Positions 27,034-36,952 of a stretch of 64,000 nt of DNA are shown piece after piece. The notes beneath the pieces are model-generated. The model saw only the letters and a list, made by a program, of their open reading frames with translations. It ran no database searches and had not been told where the DNA came from. A program made the position numbers and the translations under genes. Numbering within the stretch: position 1 is the stretch's first letter; every line of letters begins with the position of its first letter. The stretch is from positions 1 to 64,000 of the forward strand of contig JAFKKN010000004.1 of the NCBI GenBank assembly GCA_017305535.1, given 5' to 3'. The stretch is from Hyphomicrobiales bacterium. Lineage in GTDB: Bacteria > Pseudomonadota > Alphaproteobacteria > Rhizobiales > Xanthobacteraceae.

Positions 27034-29097
27034 TCACGCCGCCGCGCGATGCGCCGCGACGATCTGGTCGGCCGCGCGGCCGGTGACTTCGGCCATGTGA
27101 TCGAAGGTGCGGGTGAAGCCGCCCGCACCTGCCGTCGCTGAGCGCAACTCGACGATAAGATCGCCGATCTCGGCTTCCGGCATCGACGCCCGCACGCAAT
27201 CCCATCCCTCCCAACCCTCGCGGGTATCGAAGCCGAGGATCTGGCCACGCCGGCCGGACAGGATGGCGTTGACCTTCGCCGTGGCCTCGCTGGGACACAC
27301 GATCTCGACGAGATGGATCGGCTCCAACAAAACCGGTGCGCATTGCGGTAGCGCTTCGGCAACGCCCATCCGCGCCGCCGTGCGAAATGCCTGATCCGAT
27401 GAATCGACGCTGTGATAGGAGCCGTCGGTCAACGTCACTTGCAAGTCGATCACCGGGAAGCCGAGCGCGCCGCGCAACAGCGCGTCCTTCACGCCCTCCT
27501 CCACCGCGCCAATGTAGTTCTTCGGCACGGCGCCGCCGACCACGGTTTCCTCGAAACGGAAACCCTCGCCACGCGGCAGCGGCTTGATGTCGAGCACAAC
27601 GTCGCCGTATTGGCCGTGCCCGCCGGACTGCTTCTTGTGGCGGCCGCGCTGGGTAGCCGATTTCCGGATCGTTTCCTGATAGCCGATGCCAGGCGGATGC
27701 GACTTGGCATTAACGCCGTAACGCTCCTGCAAACGCTCCATCGCGACGCGCAAATGCATTTCGCCCTGTCCCCACAGCACCATCTCATGATGGGCGGGAT
27801 TATGCTGCACCGTGAGCGAGGGATCTTCCTCGGTGAGACGCTGCAACGCCTGTCCGAGCTTGACGTCGTCCTTGCGGTCGGCCGCCGCCAGTGCGATCGC
27901 CAATACTGGCGGCGCCGCGCTCACCTGCGCGAGTGGAGCCGGCGCGGTCTTTGCCGTCGTCAGCGTCTCGCCTGTCCTCACGGCGTCGAGCTTGCCGAGC
28001 GCCACCACTTCGCCCGCCTCCGCCGAAGCGCGCTTGCTGTCGCTCACGCCATTCGCCGCGAGAATACCCGAGATGCGTCCCATACCACCGCCGGAGGATT
28101 GCACCGTCGCGCTATCGTCAAGGTGACCGCGCAGCACGCGCGCCAATGACAACTTGCCGCCGTGCTGCAAATGCGTGGTCTTGACGACGTAAGCGAGCGC
28201 CGGTCCCTCTCCAGTCGCACCGAGCCGCTCCACAGTCTCACTGATGCCGGGCGCTTCGTGACGCAGCGCCTTGAGCAGCCGGCCGACGCCGTTCTGACGC
28301 GCGGCGGAGCCAAGCAGCACCGGACAGATCTGTCCCTCGCGCAATTCGCGAGCGAGATCGTTGAAGATCGCATCGCGCGGTGGCGGAATGTCGTCGAGCA
28401 ATTGCTCCATCAGTGCGTCGTCGTGATCGGCCAGATATTCCAGCATCGTGAACCGCGCTTCTTTCTCGCGATCGAGATTACCCCCGTCGAGCGTGACGAG
28501 TTCGGACGCGGCATGCTCGCGATAGACGAAGGCGCGCTCCAGCGCGAGGTCGACGAAGCCGGCGATGAGGTCGCCATTCCAGATCGGGATTTGCCGCAGC
28601 ACCAGCGGTACCCGCGACGCCGGCTGCAATGCCGCGAGCGCTTCGCGGATACGCTTGGTCGCCTTGTCGATCTTGTTGAGAAACAGGAAGCGGGGAATCC
28701 GCAAATCTTCTAGCTCGCGCAGGATCACCTGCAATTGCGGCAACTTGCGCTCGTCGGCTTCGCACACCACCACCGCCGCATCGACGATCGGTAAAATCGC
28801 GCGCATATCGTGAGCGAATTCGATCGAGCCCGGACAATCGAGAAACGTATAGGTGTCACCCATGAAGGCGACGGTCGCGGCATTGAGGCCGACACCCATC
28901 TTGTGCAGGCGCGCTTCCGCACCCGCATCACCAACTGAGGTGCCCGCCTCGACGCTGCCAGCGCGCGGGATCGCGCCGGTGCGGGCAAGGATGGCTTCGA
29001 GAAGAGTAGTTTTTCCGCTTTGAAATGGGCCCACGAGCGCGATGCAACGTGAGCCCGGTCCTGGATGACCAGAGGGACTTCTGACGTCTTGTCCCAT
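27034..29097 (-). CDS. Elongation factor G-like protein with degenerate GTPase switch regions
   Basis: 687 aa, about EF-G length, with GGAGG 5 bp before the ATG. The P-loop is GPFQSGKTT (23-31), G4 is NKIDK (141-145), and domains II-V follow with the IV-type GGHGQYGDVVLDIKP and V-type EPIHLVEIVCPSEATAKVNAILSGRRGQILG. G3 reads DCPGSIEF (87-94) instead of DTPGHVDF, so the catalytic His is Ser, and the switch I RGIT sequence is absent (MGVGLNAATVAF). It is therefore not a standard translocase; it could be a ribosome-associated factor with slow or no GTP hydrolysis. Confidence 0.88.
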   Translation of the reverse strand: MGQDVRSPSGHPGPGSRCIALVGPFQSGKTTLLEAILARTGAIPRAGSVEAGTSVGDAGAEARLHKMGVGLNAATVAFMGDTYTFLDCPGSIEFAHDMRAILPIVDAAVVVCEADERKLPQLQVILRELEDLRIPRFLFLNKIDKATKRIREALAALQPASRVPLVLRQIPIWNGDLIAGFVDLALERAFVYREHAASELVTLDGGNLDREKEARFTMLEYLADHDDALMEQLLDDIPPPRDAIFNDLARELREGQICPVLLGSAARQNGVGRLLKALRHEAPGISETVERLGATGEGPALAYVVKTTHLQHGGKLSLARVLRGHLDDSATVQSSGGGMGRISGILAANGVSDSKRASAEAGEVVALGKLDAVRTGETLTTAKTAPAPLAQVSAAPPVLAIALAAADRKDDVKLGQALQRLTEEDPSLTVQHNPAHHEMVLWGQGEMHLRVAMERLQERYGVNAKSHPPGIGYQETIRKSATQRGRHKKQSGGHGQYGDVVLDIKPLPRGEGFRFEETVVGGAVPKNYIGAVEEGVKDALLRGALGFPVIDLQVTLTDGSYHSVDSSDQAFRTAARMGVAEALPQCAPVLLEPIHLVEIVCPSEATAKVNAILSGRRGQILGFDTREGWEGWDCVRASMPEAEIGDLIVELRSATAGAGGFTRTFDHMAEVTGRAADQIVAAHRAAA

Positions 29098-29197
29098 TGC
29101 CGCCTCCTGATCTGGAGCTCGGCCCTTGATTGGGTCGGCGGCGGGAATGGTCTCAAGGGTCCCGCCGGTTGGCAAGCAGGAACTTGGTCGAGGCGAG

Positions 29198-29674
29198 TTA
29201 GCGCCCCGGCCGCAACTCAAGACCAGCCAGCCCCACGGCCACGCTGATACCGGTCGAGCCCTGCACGCTGAGCGGTTGCAGCGCGATCGAATTGGCCGAA
29301 CCGCCGATCAAAACATTGGCACCAAGACCTATCCCGACATTGGCGCTGCCTTGCGCACCGGCGTAGTTGCCCGAGAGATCGCCGATGCCGGCGCGTTCCA
29401 CCGGCGCGAACACCGCCCATGTCAGCGTCGATTGCTCGGTAATGCCGAGATCGATGCCAACCTTGCGGATGGTTGCCACATACGGCTGGTCCGGCTTGCC
29501 TTCCGCGTGCAAGAGACAGCCGAGGTTGGTCACCGAACCGACGATGAAGCCGACACTGGCGCCGCCCCGGCATTCCAGCACGCCGATCTGGACACGCTGC
29601 GATTGCTGGGCGTGAGCAAGAGTCGCCGTCAGCAGAAGGGTTGCAACACCAACCATGATCGAACGACGACGCAT
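29198..29674 (-). CDS. Secreted DUF992 protein, copy 1
   Basis: 158 aa with a Sec signal peptide (MRRRSIMVGVATLLLTATLAHAQ). The mature domain is DUF992: VQIGVLECRGGASVGFIVGSV, CLLHAEGKPDQPYVATI, IDLGITEQSTLTWAVFAP and LSGNYAGAQGSANVGIGLGANVLIGG. Two Cys residues (about 35 and 53) could form a disulfide. Periplasmic or surface-exposed, and probably all-beta. Function is unknown. It ends 101 bp upstream of the EF-G-like start on the same strand. A paralogue lies 0.5 kb upstream. Confidence 0.88.
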   Translation of the reverse strand: MRRRSIMVGVATLLLTATLAHAQQSQRVQIGVLECRGGASVGFIVGSVTNLGCLLHAEGKPDQPYVATIRKVGIDLGITEQSTLTWAVFAPVERAGIGDLSGNYAGAQGSANVGIGLGANVLIGGSANSIALQPLSVQGSTGISVAVGLAGLELRPGR

Positions 29675-29848
29675 GACATTTCTTCTCCGGCAGGAAGGAA
29701 GGACAAATGGCGATCAGGTCAAATGTTACACGCGGCAGCAACGATTTGATATCGCGGATGTGACTGGTGAGAGGCCGAAGACCGCACTATCCCCGACAAC
29801 GTCACCTCAAACGTGGTCGGATGATCGGTATTTTCGTGAAGGAAAGCC

Positions 29849-30049
29849 ATGCAGCGTCAATCAACGATACGATGTCCGGCCTGCGGTCATGAGTCGATTG
29901 AAACCATGCCGACCGATGCCTGCGTGTTCTTTTACGACTGCAAGGGATGCGGGCAGAGACTGAAACCCAAGGCCGGCGATTGCTGCGTGTTCTGCTCCTA
30001 CGGCTCCGCGCCCTGCCCGCCGATGCAATCCGGCGGCTGCTGCGGCTAA
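29849..30049 (+). CDS. Cysteine-rich zinc-ribbon mini-protein (GDCCVFCSYGS)
   Basis: 66 aa with 11 cysteines. CPAC (9-12) with CKGC (31-34) suggests a zinc ribbon; a second cluster GDCCVFCSYGS (43-53) and a terminal GGCCG follow. No signal peptide. Small proteins with the GDCCxFCSYG signature occur near metal- or mercury-handling genes in other bacteria, by recollection; here no mer gene is present. GTGAAGGAAAGCC precedes the ATG, a good ribosome site. It lies between, and is transcribed opposite to, the two DUF992 genes. Confidence 0.8.
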   Translation: MQRQSTIRCPACGHESIETMPTDACVFFYDCKGCGQRLKPKAGDCCVFCSYGSAPCPPMQSGGCCG

Positions 30050-30099
30050 AGCCTGCGCAACCTTTCGGCCGGATCATCTCGACCGCCGAAGCCAGTCAC

Positions 30100-30126
30100 A
30101 AAAAAGGCCCGCTTGCGCGGGCCTTT
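30100..30126 (-). terminator. Rho-independent terminator
   Basis: A GGCCCGC/GCGGGCC stem with loop TTGC flanked by an A run and a T run, so it can act in both directions. It ends the DUF992 copy 2 gene on the minus strand and lies 50 bp after the Cys-rich gene on the plus strand. Confidence 0.9.
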
Positions 30127-30145
30127 CAATGTCAGGTCACGCCGC

Positions 30146-30676
30146 TTAGCGGTGGTGACGATGATGCTTGCGATGCTTGCGCGCCTTGCGGTGCGGCTGC
30201 ACGGCGGCCGGACGCAGCTCGACGTCAATAACGCCGGCGGTGGCGTTCAGGCCGGTCTGGCCTTGCAGGCTGAGGGGCTGCAACGAAAACGCATTGTTCG
30301 AACCGCCGACCAGCAGGTTGCCGCCGAGACCGACGCCGACCGACGCGTTGGCGCCGACGCCGCCGAAGTGACCAGAGAGATCGCCGCGGCCGATCCGGTT
30401 GGTCGGCGCATAGACCGCCCAAGCCAGGCCGGTCTGCTGGGTGAATCCGAGGTCAACGCCGAAGCGCTTGATCGTGGCGACATAGCCTTCCGGACGGCGG
30501 CCCTGGCTCTCGAACGTGCAGGTCAGATCAGTGGTCGAGCCGACCACGTAACCGACATTCTGGCCGCCTTCGCAAGAAAGCACGCCAACCTGAAGCCGGC
30601 CCTGCTGCGCGTTCGCCGTGGCGATGGAAGCAACCAGCGCGAGCGCGCCGACACCCAACATCTTCGTCATCTGCAT
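30146..30676 (-). CDS. Secreted DUF992 protein, copy 2, with basic His-rich tail
   Basis: 176 aa (MQM or MTK start). The signal peptide ends ATANAQ. The DUF992 core is very close to copy 1: VGVLSCEGGQNVGYVVGS, VDLGFTQQTGLAWAVYAP, GRGDLSGHFGGVGANASVGVG and GGNLLVGGSNNAFSLQPLSLQGQTGLN. Unlike copy 1 it ends with a strongly basic tail, HRKARKHRKHHRHHR. That tail could bind metals, nucleic acid or LPS. Its own terminator follows. Role unknown. Confidence 0.87.
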   Translation of the reverse strand: MQMTKMLGVGALALVASIATANAQQGRLQVGVLSCEGGQNVGYVVGSTTDLTCTFESQGRRPEGYVATIKRFGVDLGFTQQTGLAWAVYAPTNRIGRGDLSGHFGGVGANASVGVGLGGNLLVGGSNNAFSLQPLSLQGQTGLNATAGVIDVELRPAAVQPHRKARKHRKHHRHHR

Positions 30677-30856
30677 TTGAGTTTAGTCTCCGATTGTGTG
30701 GTCCTTGACGGCCACGCTTTGAATCCCGGCGCACAGGAAGGTCCAGCCGTGTCCAAAACATGGCAGTTCCATGAGAAAACCGGAAAAAATTGCGGCGAAC
30801 CGGGCGATCACGACGATATGATCGCCCGAGGTTCTCCATTCGCGGCAATTATACCG

Positions 30857-32245
<1,389 letters not shown>

Positions 32246-32268
32246 TCAATCAACAAGATCTGCCCCGA

Positions 32269-33510
32269 ATGCGCCAGTTCTGGCACCGATTGAAATCAGG
32301 AGACTGGCTGACGCTGGAGCGCATCCGCGCCTACAGCCTCATCGTGCTGGCAATCGGCCTTGCCGCCATCGTGATCTGGATTGGCCTGTCAAAGGACGGC
32401 GTCGATGTTAACGGCAAGCCGCTCGGGACGGACTTCTCCAGCTTCTACGCTGCCGGATCGATGGCGCTGGAGGGGAATGCGGCGGCCGCCTACGACTTCG
32501 CTCTCCATCATGCCCGGGAGCAGCAGATATTCGGCCCAGCCACGCCGTATTATGCGTGGCTCTATCCGCCGATCTTCTTCCTGATCGCGGCACCGCTGGC
32601 GTGGCTGCCTTATCCGGCTGCGTTTGCCGTCTGGCAATTCGGCACGCTTGCGCTCTATCTCACCGTAATTGGCACGATCCTGCGTGGCGTTCGTACCGAC
32701 CCGGCCGTGCGGCGCAACTGGCTTCTCGTCGCAACGGCATTTCCGGCGGTACTTGTGAATCTCGGCCACGGTCAGAACGGATTTCTGAGCGCCGCGTTGT
32801 TTGGGGCGGCGCTCCTCGCTTTGCCAAGGCGGCCGTTGCTCGCAGGCATCCTGTTCGCGGCGCTCGCCTACAAGCCGCAATTTGGCATTGCAATTCCATT
32901 CGCGCTGCTTGCGGCCGGGCGATGGCGGACGATCGTCGCGGCATGTCTCACGGTTGCGGGTCTCATTGTTGTCACTGCGTGGCTGTTCGGCATCGAGTCA
33001 TGGAGTGCATTCCTCGCTTCCGCCAGCGTCTCTCGCAAAACGCTGCTCGAAAGCGGCGCTGTCGGATTCGAGAAACTGCAAAGCGCATTTGCCATCGTGC
33101 GGCTGTGGGGAGGCGGTGTGACGCTGGCCTATACGGTACAAGCGCTCGTCTCCTGCGCGGTCATCGCCAGCATTGTGTGGTGCTGGCGCTCCGCGTCAGA
33201 CGAAGCCCACAAGGCCGCATTGCTGGTGGCTGGCACCCTGCTGGCCTCACCTCACATTCTTGACTACGATCTCGTCGTCCTTGCGGTCCCGATCGCATTC
33301 CTCGCATCGCGCGGGCTTCGTATGGGCTTTCGTCCATTCGAGATATCGTCGTCCGGCGCGCTGTGGATCGTACCGCTTCTGACTCGCCAGGCGGCAGGCT
33401 TTCTCGGCTTGCCTGCAGGCTTTCTTGCAATAGCTGCTTTCTACGTGACCGTCCTCGTGCAAGCCCGGACCAAGAAGCAGCACGAAGCCGCCGACTTCGC
33501 ACGGGCCTGA
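32269..33510 (+). CDS. Polytopic membrane glycosyltransferase, GT87/DUF2029 type
   Basis: A 413-aa protein with about 10 hydrophobic helices. The first loop has GTDFSSFYAAGSMALEGN, the acidic first-loop motif of GT-C fold polyprenyl-phosphate mannose-type transferases, and PYYAWLYPPIFFLIAAPLAWLPY. Further features are the VNLGHGQNGFL and LAYKPQFGIAIP blocks usual for DUF2029. It probably transfers a sugar from a lipid carrier on the periplasmic face. The acceptor is unknown and no polysaccharide cluster is nearby. Confidence 0.85.
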   Translation: MRQFWHRLKSGDWLTLERIRAYSLIVLAIGLAAIVIWIGLSKDGVDVNGKPLGTDFSSFYAAGSMALEGNAAAAYDFALHHAREQQIFGPATPYYAWLYPPIFFLIAAPLAWLPYPAAFAVWQFGTLALYLTVIGTILRGVRTDPAVRRNWLLVATAFPAVLVNLGHGQNGFLSAALFGAALLALPRRPLLAGILFAALAYKPQFGIAIPFALLAAGRWRTIVAACLTVAGLIVVTAWLFGIESWSAFLASASVSRKTLLESGAVGFEKLQSAFAIVRLWGGGVTLAYTVQALVSCAVIASIVWCWRSASDEAHKAALLVAGTLLASPHILDYDLVVLAVPIAFLASRGLRMGFRPFEISSSGALWIVPLLTRQAAGFLGLPAGFLAIAAFYVTVLVQARTKKQHEAADFARA

Positions 33511-33619
33511 TCTGAGCGTGACGAGCGAAGTTCCGACCACCACGCCGTTGCGGTGCGGCAAAATCCTGCTGCAAAGCCCGTCGGAAAGATAGCTTTCAAC
33601 TATTCCACCTTGGCCGCCT

Positions 33620-33638
33620 TGCGGGCACCGTGCCCGCA
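33620..33638. repeat. Perfect inverted repeat in intergenic region
   Basis: TGCGGGCAC-C-GTGCCCGCA lies in the 240-bp gap after the glycosyltransferase gene. It may help end transcription, but no T run follows. Nothing else is clear in the gap apart from the promoter needed by the next gene. Confidence 0.4.
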
Positions 33639-33750
33639 CCTCATTGTATGGGCCAGAAATCCTTCAGGAATCCCTCTAGTATCGTGGCGAACATCGGACT
33701 CGAGATACTAGCCCCTTGCGGCCATCCGCCGCCAATGAGACGAACAACGG

Positions 33751-34383
33751 ATGTACAAGCTCTATTCGATGCAGCGCTCCGGCAACAGCTACAAGGTTCG
33801 GCTGGCCCTGTCCGTGCTCAAAATTCCCTACCGCGCCGTCGAAATCGATATCCTGAGAGGCGAAAGCCGCACGCCGGATTTCCTCGCTAAAAATCCGAGC
33901 GGCCAGGTGCCCTTGCTCGAGGTCGAGGACGGCCGCTACATCGCCGAATCCAATGCCATCCTCTGGTATCTGGCCAACGACACCCCGATCCGACCGGAAT
34001 CACGGATAGGGCGTGCCGAGGCATTGCAGTGGATGTTCTTCGAGCAGCATGCGCTGGAGCCTAATATCGGCGCCGCCTATTTCTGGCTGGCGCTGGTCCG
34101 TGGCGGCCGCGACCTCCAGACCCATGCGCTCGAGGACTGGATGGAGCGTGGTTACGCCGCGCTGCGGGTGATGGAGAACCACCTGAAGGCGCACGATTAC
34201 TTCGCCGCCGGGCAATTCACCGTCGCCGATATCGCGCTCTACGCCTACACCCATGTCGCCAACCGTTGCGATTTCGAACTCGCGACCTTCCCGGCCATTC
34301 GCGGCTGGCTCGCCCGCGTCGAACAAAGTCCCGGCTTCGTCTCGATGGACTGGCGACCGGCGGACACCGCCGCCAGCGCCTGA
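33751..34383 (+). CDS. Glutathione S-transferase family protein
   Basis: 210 aa. The N-terminal thioredoxin-like domain is MYKLYSMQRSGNSYKVRLAL, with PSGQVPLLEVEDGRYIAESNAILWYLA holding the cis-Pro and the glutathione-binding Glu-Ser pair. The C-terminal helical domain includes FTVADIALYAYTHVA, the N-capping box. It resembles bacterial GSTs that begin with a catalytic Ser or Cys (Ser6 region). It ends 49 bp from the convergent MpaB-like gene. Confidence 0.9.
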   Translation: MYKLYSMQRSGNSYKVRLALSVLKIPYRAVEIDILRGESRTPDFLAKNPSGQVPLLEVEDGRYIAESNAILWYLANDTPIRPESRIGRAEALQWMFFEQHALEPNIGAAYFWLALVRGGRDLQTHALEDWMERGYAALRVMENHLKAHDYFAAGQFTVADIALYAYTHVANRCDFELATFPAIRGWLARVEQSPGFVSMDWRPADTAASA

Positions 34384-34432
34384 GACTTTCATTCATCACT
34401 GACCGTGAAAGCAAAACGCGGCACGCCCGCAA

Positions 34433-35797
34433 TCACGATGCGGAGGGCCGCGATACCGGGGCGGCGGTGTCGACCGGAGCCGCGCGATAGTTGGCGGCAT
34501 CGGTCGTGAAATGCGCGTGCCCGTAACTGGCGAGTTGTCGTTTGATCCTCGCGACGAGCCTGCGGTCGGCCAGATCACGCAATCCCGGCACGCGCGCGGA
34601 AATCGCATAGAGACCAACTTGCGCGACGAGGAAGACCTGTGTCAGTGCCGCGAGCAAGGTGTCCGACCTGCTCAAACGCACACCAATGGCGGCGGCCTTG
34701 TTGCGGTCACCCGCCATAAAACTCTTCACGAAAAAGAATTTCGACACCCGCCGCTCGAAGAATGCGCGGACATTCTCGACGACACCGCTGCCGGACCGAA
34801 GATCGGCAGCCATCGTCGCGCGCAACAGCTCGCCGCAAGTACGATCATCGAAGCCGCGGCGAAGTGTGCCGTTGCGGATCGACATCAGATCGACAATGCC
34901 TTGCGGCGTATCCGCCAGCAACTCCTCAGGCAGGCCGAGCAGGAAGCAACGATAGCGCGCCAGTTCGACGCGGGCCCGCTCCTTCTTGGTGAATTCGGTA
35001 CGCCCCTGGGCGAGAACCTTCTCCGATAGCAGGAAGATCGGGATCAGCCCGGCGGGCATCTGGTCGACCTGCGGAATCGGAATGCCATAGACCTTCAAAT
35101 CCCAGTCGCCTGCGCGCCGCAACACATTGGCCCGAACCATCGAATGCATCAGCCGCACCATGGCGGCGGCCTTGAACCCCGGACCAAAACGCTCGAGCGC
35201 GCCGGGCAGCACGGACGTCGAGAAGAACGTCGCGGTTTCCTTGACACGCCGGCTCGCGGTGTTGCTCGACAGGTTGTTCGTGATTGCCATCGGCAAGGCC
35301 GCATACTTGTTCATGAACGTCGCGATAAAGGCGCCACGGATGAAGAAGGGGCTGAAATTCGCCGAGAAATTGCGGTCGACCCGGGCGCCCTGCTCGACCA
35401 GTTTCATGTCGAGCCAGTCCGGCTTGCGCTCCATGTCCCGGATCAGCGCGCCGAGTTCCGCCGGCGCGTCGGCAACGTTCTCGACGCCACGATCGCAGGC
35501 TTCCATCAGCATGGCGACGAGCTTCTTGAAACCGTACTGCCGCATCAGACCGGCATAGGCGTCGGCGGTCAGGTCGCCCATCATCGAATAGGCACGAACC
35601 AGTTCGACGCGGGCCCGGTCAGCCAGCAAGGCCTGTCGCCGGCCGGCGTGCCGCGCCGGAATTGTGGTTTGATCGTCAGGCCCCGCCGCGAACCGTTCCG
35701 GAACCATCGTGAAATCGACGGCGCCGTACATCGACGGGATCAGTGTCTTCTGAGATTCCACTTTTGCCCAAAGGCTTTCGGTCGCAAGCTCGGTCAT
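34433..35797 (-). CDS. MpaB/latex-clearing-type oxygenase family protein (DUF2236-like)
   Basis: 454 aa from ATG 35797. The domain spans roughly residues 80-400. ANFSPFFIRGAFIATFMNKYAALPMAI, KETATFFSTSVLPGALERFGPGFKAAAMVRLMHSMVRANVLRR and YGIPIPQVDQMPAGLIPIFLLSEKVL recall the haem-binding helices of rubber oxygenase and MpaB proteins. His and Arg in VRLMHSMVR are candidate haem ligands. No signal peptide is apparent. It is divergent from a TetR regulator with a palindromic operator between, so it is likely inducible. Substrate unknown. Confidence 0.8.
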   Translation of the reverse strand: MTELATESLWAKVESQKTLIPSMYGAVDFTMVPERFAAGPDDQTTIPARHAGRRQALLADRARVELVRAYSMMGDLTADAYAGLMRQYGFKKLVAMLMEACDRGVENVADAPAELGALIRDMERKPDWLDMKLVEQGARVDRNFSANFSPFFIRGAFIATFMNKYAALPMAITNNLSSNTASRRVKETATFFSTSVLPGALERFGPGFKAAAMVRLMHSMVRANVLRRAGDWDLKVYGIPIPQVDQMPAGLIPIFLLSEKVLAQGRTEFTKKERARVELARYRCFLLGLPEELLADTPQGIVDLMSIRNGTLRRGFDDRTCGELLRATMAADLRSGSGVVENVRAFFERRVSKFFFVKSFMAGDRNKAAAIGVRLSRSDTLLAALTQVFLVAQVGLYAISARVPGLRDLADRRLVARIKRQLASYGHAHFTTDAANYRAAPVDTAAPVSRPSAS

Positions 35798-35835
35798 AAG
35801 GAAGTCGTCCTTTCCCAATCCCGATCCGGACAATA

Positions 35836-35851
35836 TATATCATATGATATA
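35836..35851. promoter_or_regulatory. Palindromic operator for the TetR regulator
   Basis: TATATCATATGATATA, a perfect 16-bp palindrome. It lies 39 bp from the MpaB-like start and 19 bp from the TetR start, placing it over both promoters. Confidence 0.75.
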
Positions 35852-35870
35852 AATTCAAGCAGGACCTAGC

Positions 35871-36563
35871 ATGCCGCCGTCAAAAGCGCGAAAAACCGCT
35901 CGTACTATCCCGCTGCGCCCAGCCGACGGGGGCTATCGCAAGGGTGAGGAAACCCGGACCCGCATCCTGCGGGCGGCACTGGAGGTCTTCGGCAACAACG
36001 GCTTCGAGACCGTCACCACACGCCAGATCGCGGAAGCCGCCGGGATCAACCTGCCGGCCCTCACCTATTACTTCGGCAACAAGGAAGGGCTCTATCTCGC
36101 CTGCGCACGGAGCATCGTGGACACCTTTCGAGAAGGCGTCGGCCGGGTCGCCAGCGAGGCGACGATCGCGCTGCGCCAACCAATGGATGCCGCCAATGCA
36201 CGCAAGCTCCTGAAGCAACTGCTCACGGCATTGGCGCGCTTCCTGCTGCTGGCGTCATCATCGGATCAAGGACGAACGCTATTCGTGCGACGGGAAATCG
36301 CGAGCCCCGGTCCAGCCTTCGAGATCCTCTATGGGGAGCTTTGGCAACCCGGCATCGAACTGACGGCGCAGCTTCTGAACCGCGCCACCTCCGGCCGATT
36401 ATCCGAGCCGGCCGGCAAGGTCCGCGCCATCATGATGATCGCAAGCCTGACCGGCTTCCAGAGCGGACGGCGCGTGATCGCACGCGCGGCGGGTGACGCG
36501 GACCAGGTGGAGGAGGTCATCTCCGCGCTCCACGAACAGATCGACGCGCTTGCGTCGATCTGA
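35871..36563 (+). CDS. TetR-family repressor
   Basis: 230 aa. A basic N-terminal arm, then the TetR HTH at about residues 49-68 (VTTRQIAEAAGINLPALTYYFGNKEGLYLA). The C-terminal ligand domain (LLKQLLTALARFLLLASSSDQGRTLFVRREIASP) resembles the CerR/DUF1956-type fold. It is divergent from the MpaB-like oxygenase gene and probably represses it and itself through the palindrome in the 73-bp gap. Inducer unknown. Confidence 0.92.
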   Translation: MPPSKARKTARTIPLRPADGGYRKGEETRTRILRAALEVFGNNGFETVTTRQIAEAAGINLPALTYYFGNKEGLYLACARSIVDTFREGVGRVASEATIALRQPMDAANARKLLKQLLTALARFLLLASSSDQGRTLFVRREIASPGPAFEILYGELWQPGIELTAQLLNRATSGRLSEPAGKVRAIMMIASLTGFQSGRRVIARAAGDADQVEEVISALHEQIDALASI

Positions 36564-36582
36564 AATCACTTCAGGAACCAGA

Positions 36583-36705
36583 ATGACCGATCACGTCATG
36601 CTGATCGGCCGCCACGTTTTGGCCACCTTCGGCGCTTTGGCCGCCAAAATCTTGCCGTGCCGAATCGGCAATTTCCATTTTGCGGGTGATTCGCCCGTGA
36701 AATGA
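36583..36705 (+). CDS. Possible 40-aa small protein
   Basis: ATG at 36583 preceded by AGGAACCAGA. It reads MTDHVMLIGRHVLATFGALAA then KILPCRIGNFHFAGDSPVK and stops at TGA 36703-36705. Mildly hydrophobic middle. It lies between tetR and another very small gene. Only the ribosome site supports it. Confidence 0.3.
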   Translation: MTDHVMLIGRHVLATFGALAAKILPCRIGNFHFAGDSPVK

Positions 36706-36718
36706 AGGAATCACGACC

Positions 36719-36889
36719 ATGTCGCGGTCGCGCGGTCCCGGGCCGGGTTTCGCCGAGGAACCCACTCCGGTTGCATCTTCAGGATTGACTCATGCGGTTG
36801 CTGCGTCGCTTGCGATCGCGCTGTCGGTCTGCCTGATGATGACCTTCACACTGCTGACGATCAACACGCACTTGCCGTTGCCGGCCTGA
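36719..36889 (+). CDS. 56-aa single-pass membrane small protein
   Basis: AAGGAA lies 8 bp before the ATG. The chain has a short soluble start (MSRSRGPGPGFAEEPTPVAS) and then one hydrophobic helix (AVAASLAIALSVCLMMTFTLLTI), ending NTHLPLPA. It would sit in the inner membrane with its C-terminus near the membrane. I do not recognise a family. Supported by the ribosome site, the clean helix and its place among other small genes. Confidence 0.55.
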   Translation: MSRSRGPGPGFAEEPTPVASSGLTHAVAASLAIALSVCLMMTFTLLTINTHLPLPA

Positions 36890-36952
36890 GCGTGACGGCG
36901 GCCCGCCGTCTAGACATCCTTTTATCGTGCTCGCCGCAAAAGGCCGCCGTTC

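Noticed and set aside
27034-29097. EF-G-like gene as a tetracycline ribosome-protection gene
   Set aside because: Tet proteins keep the RGIT and DTPGH motifs; this one has lost both.
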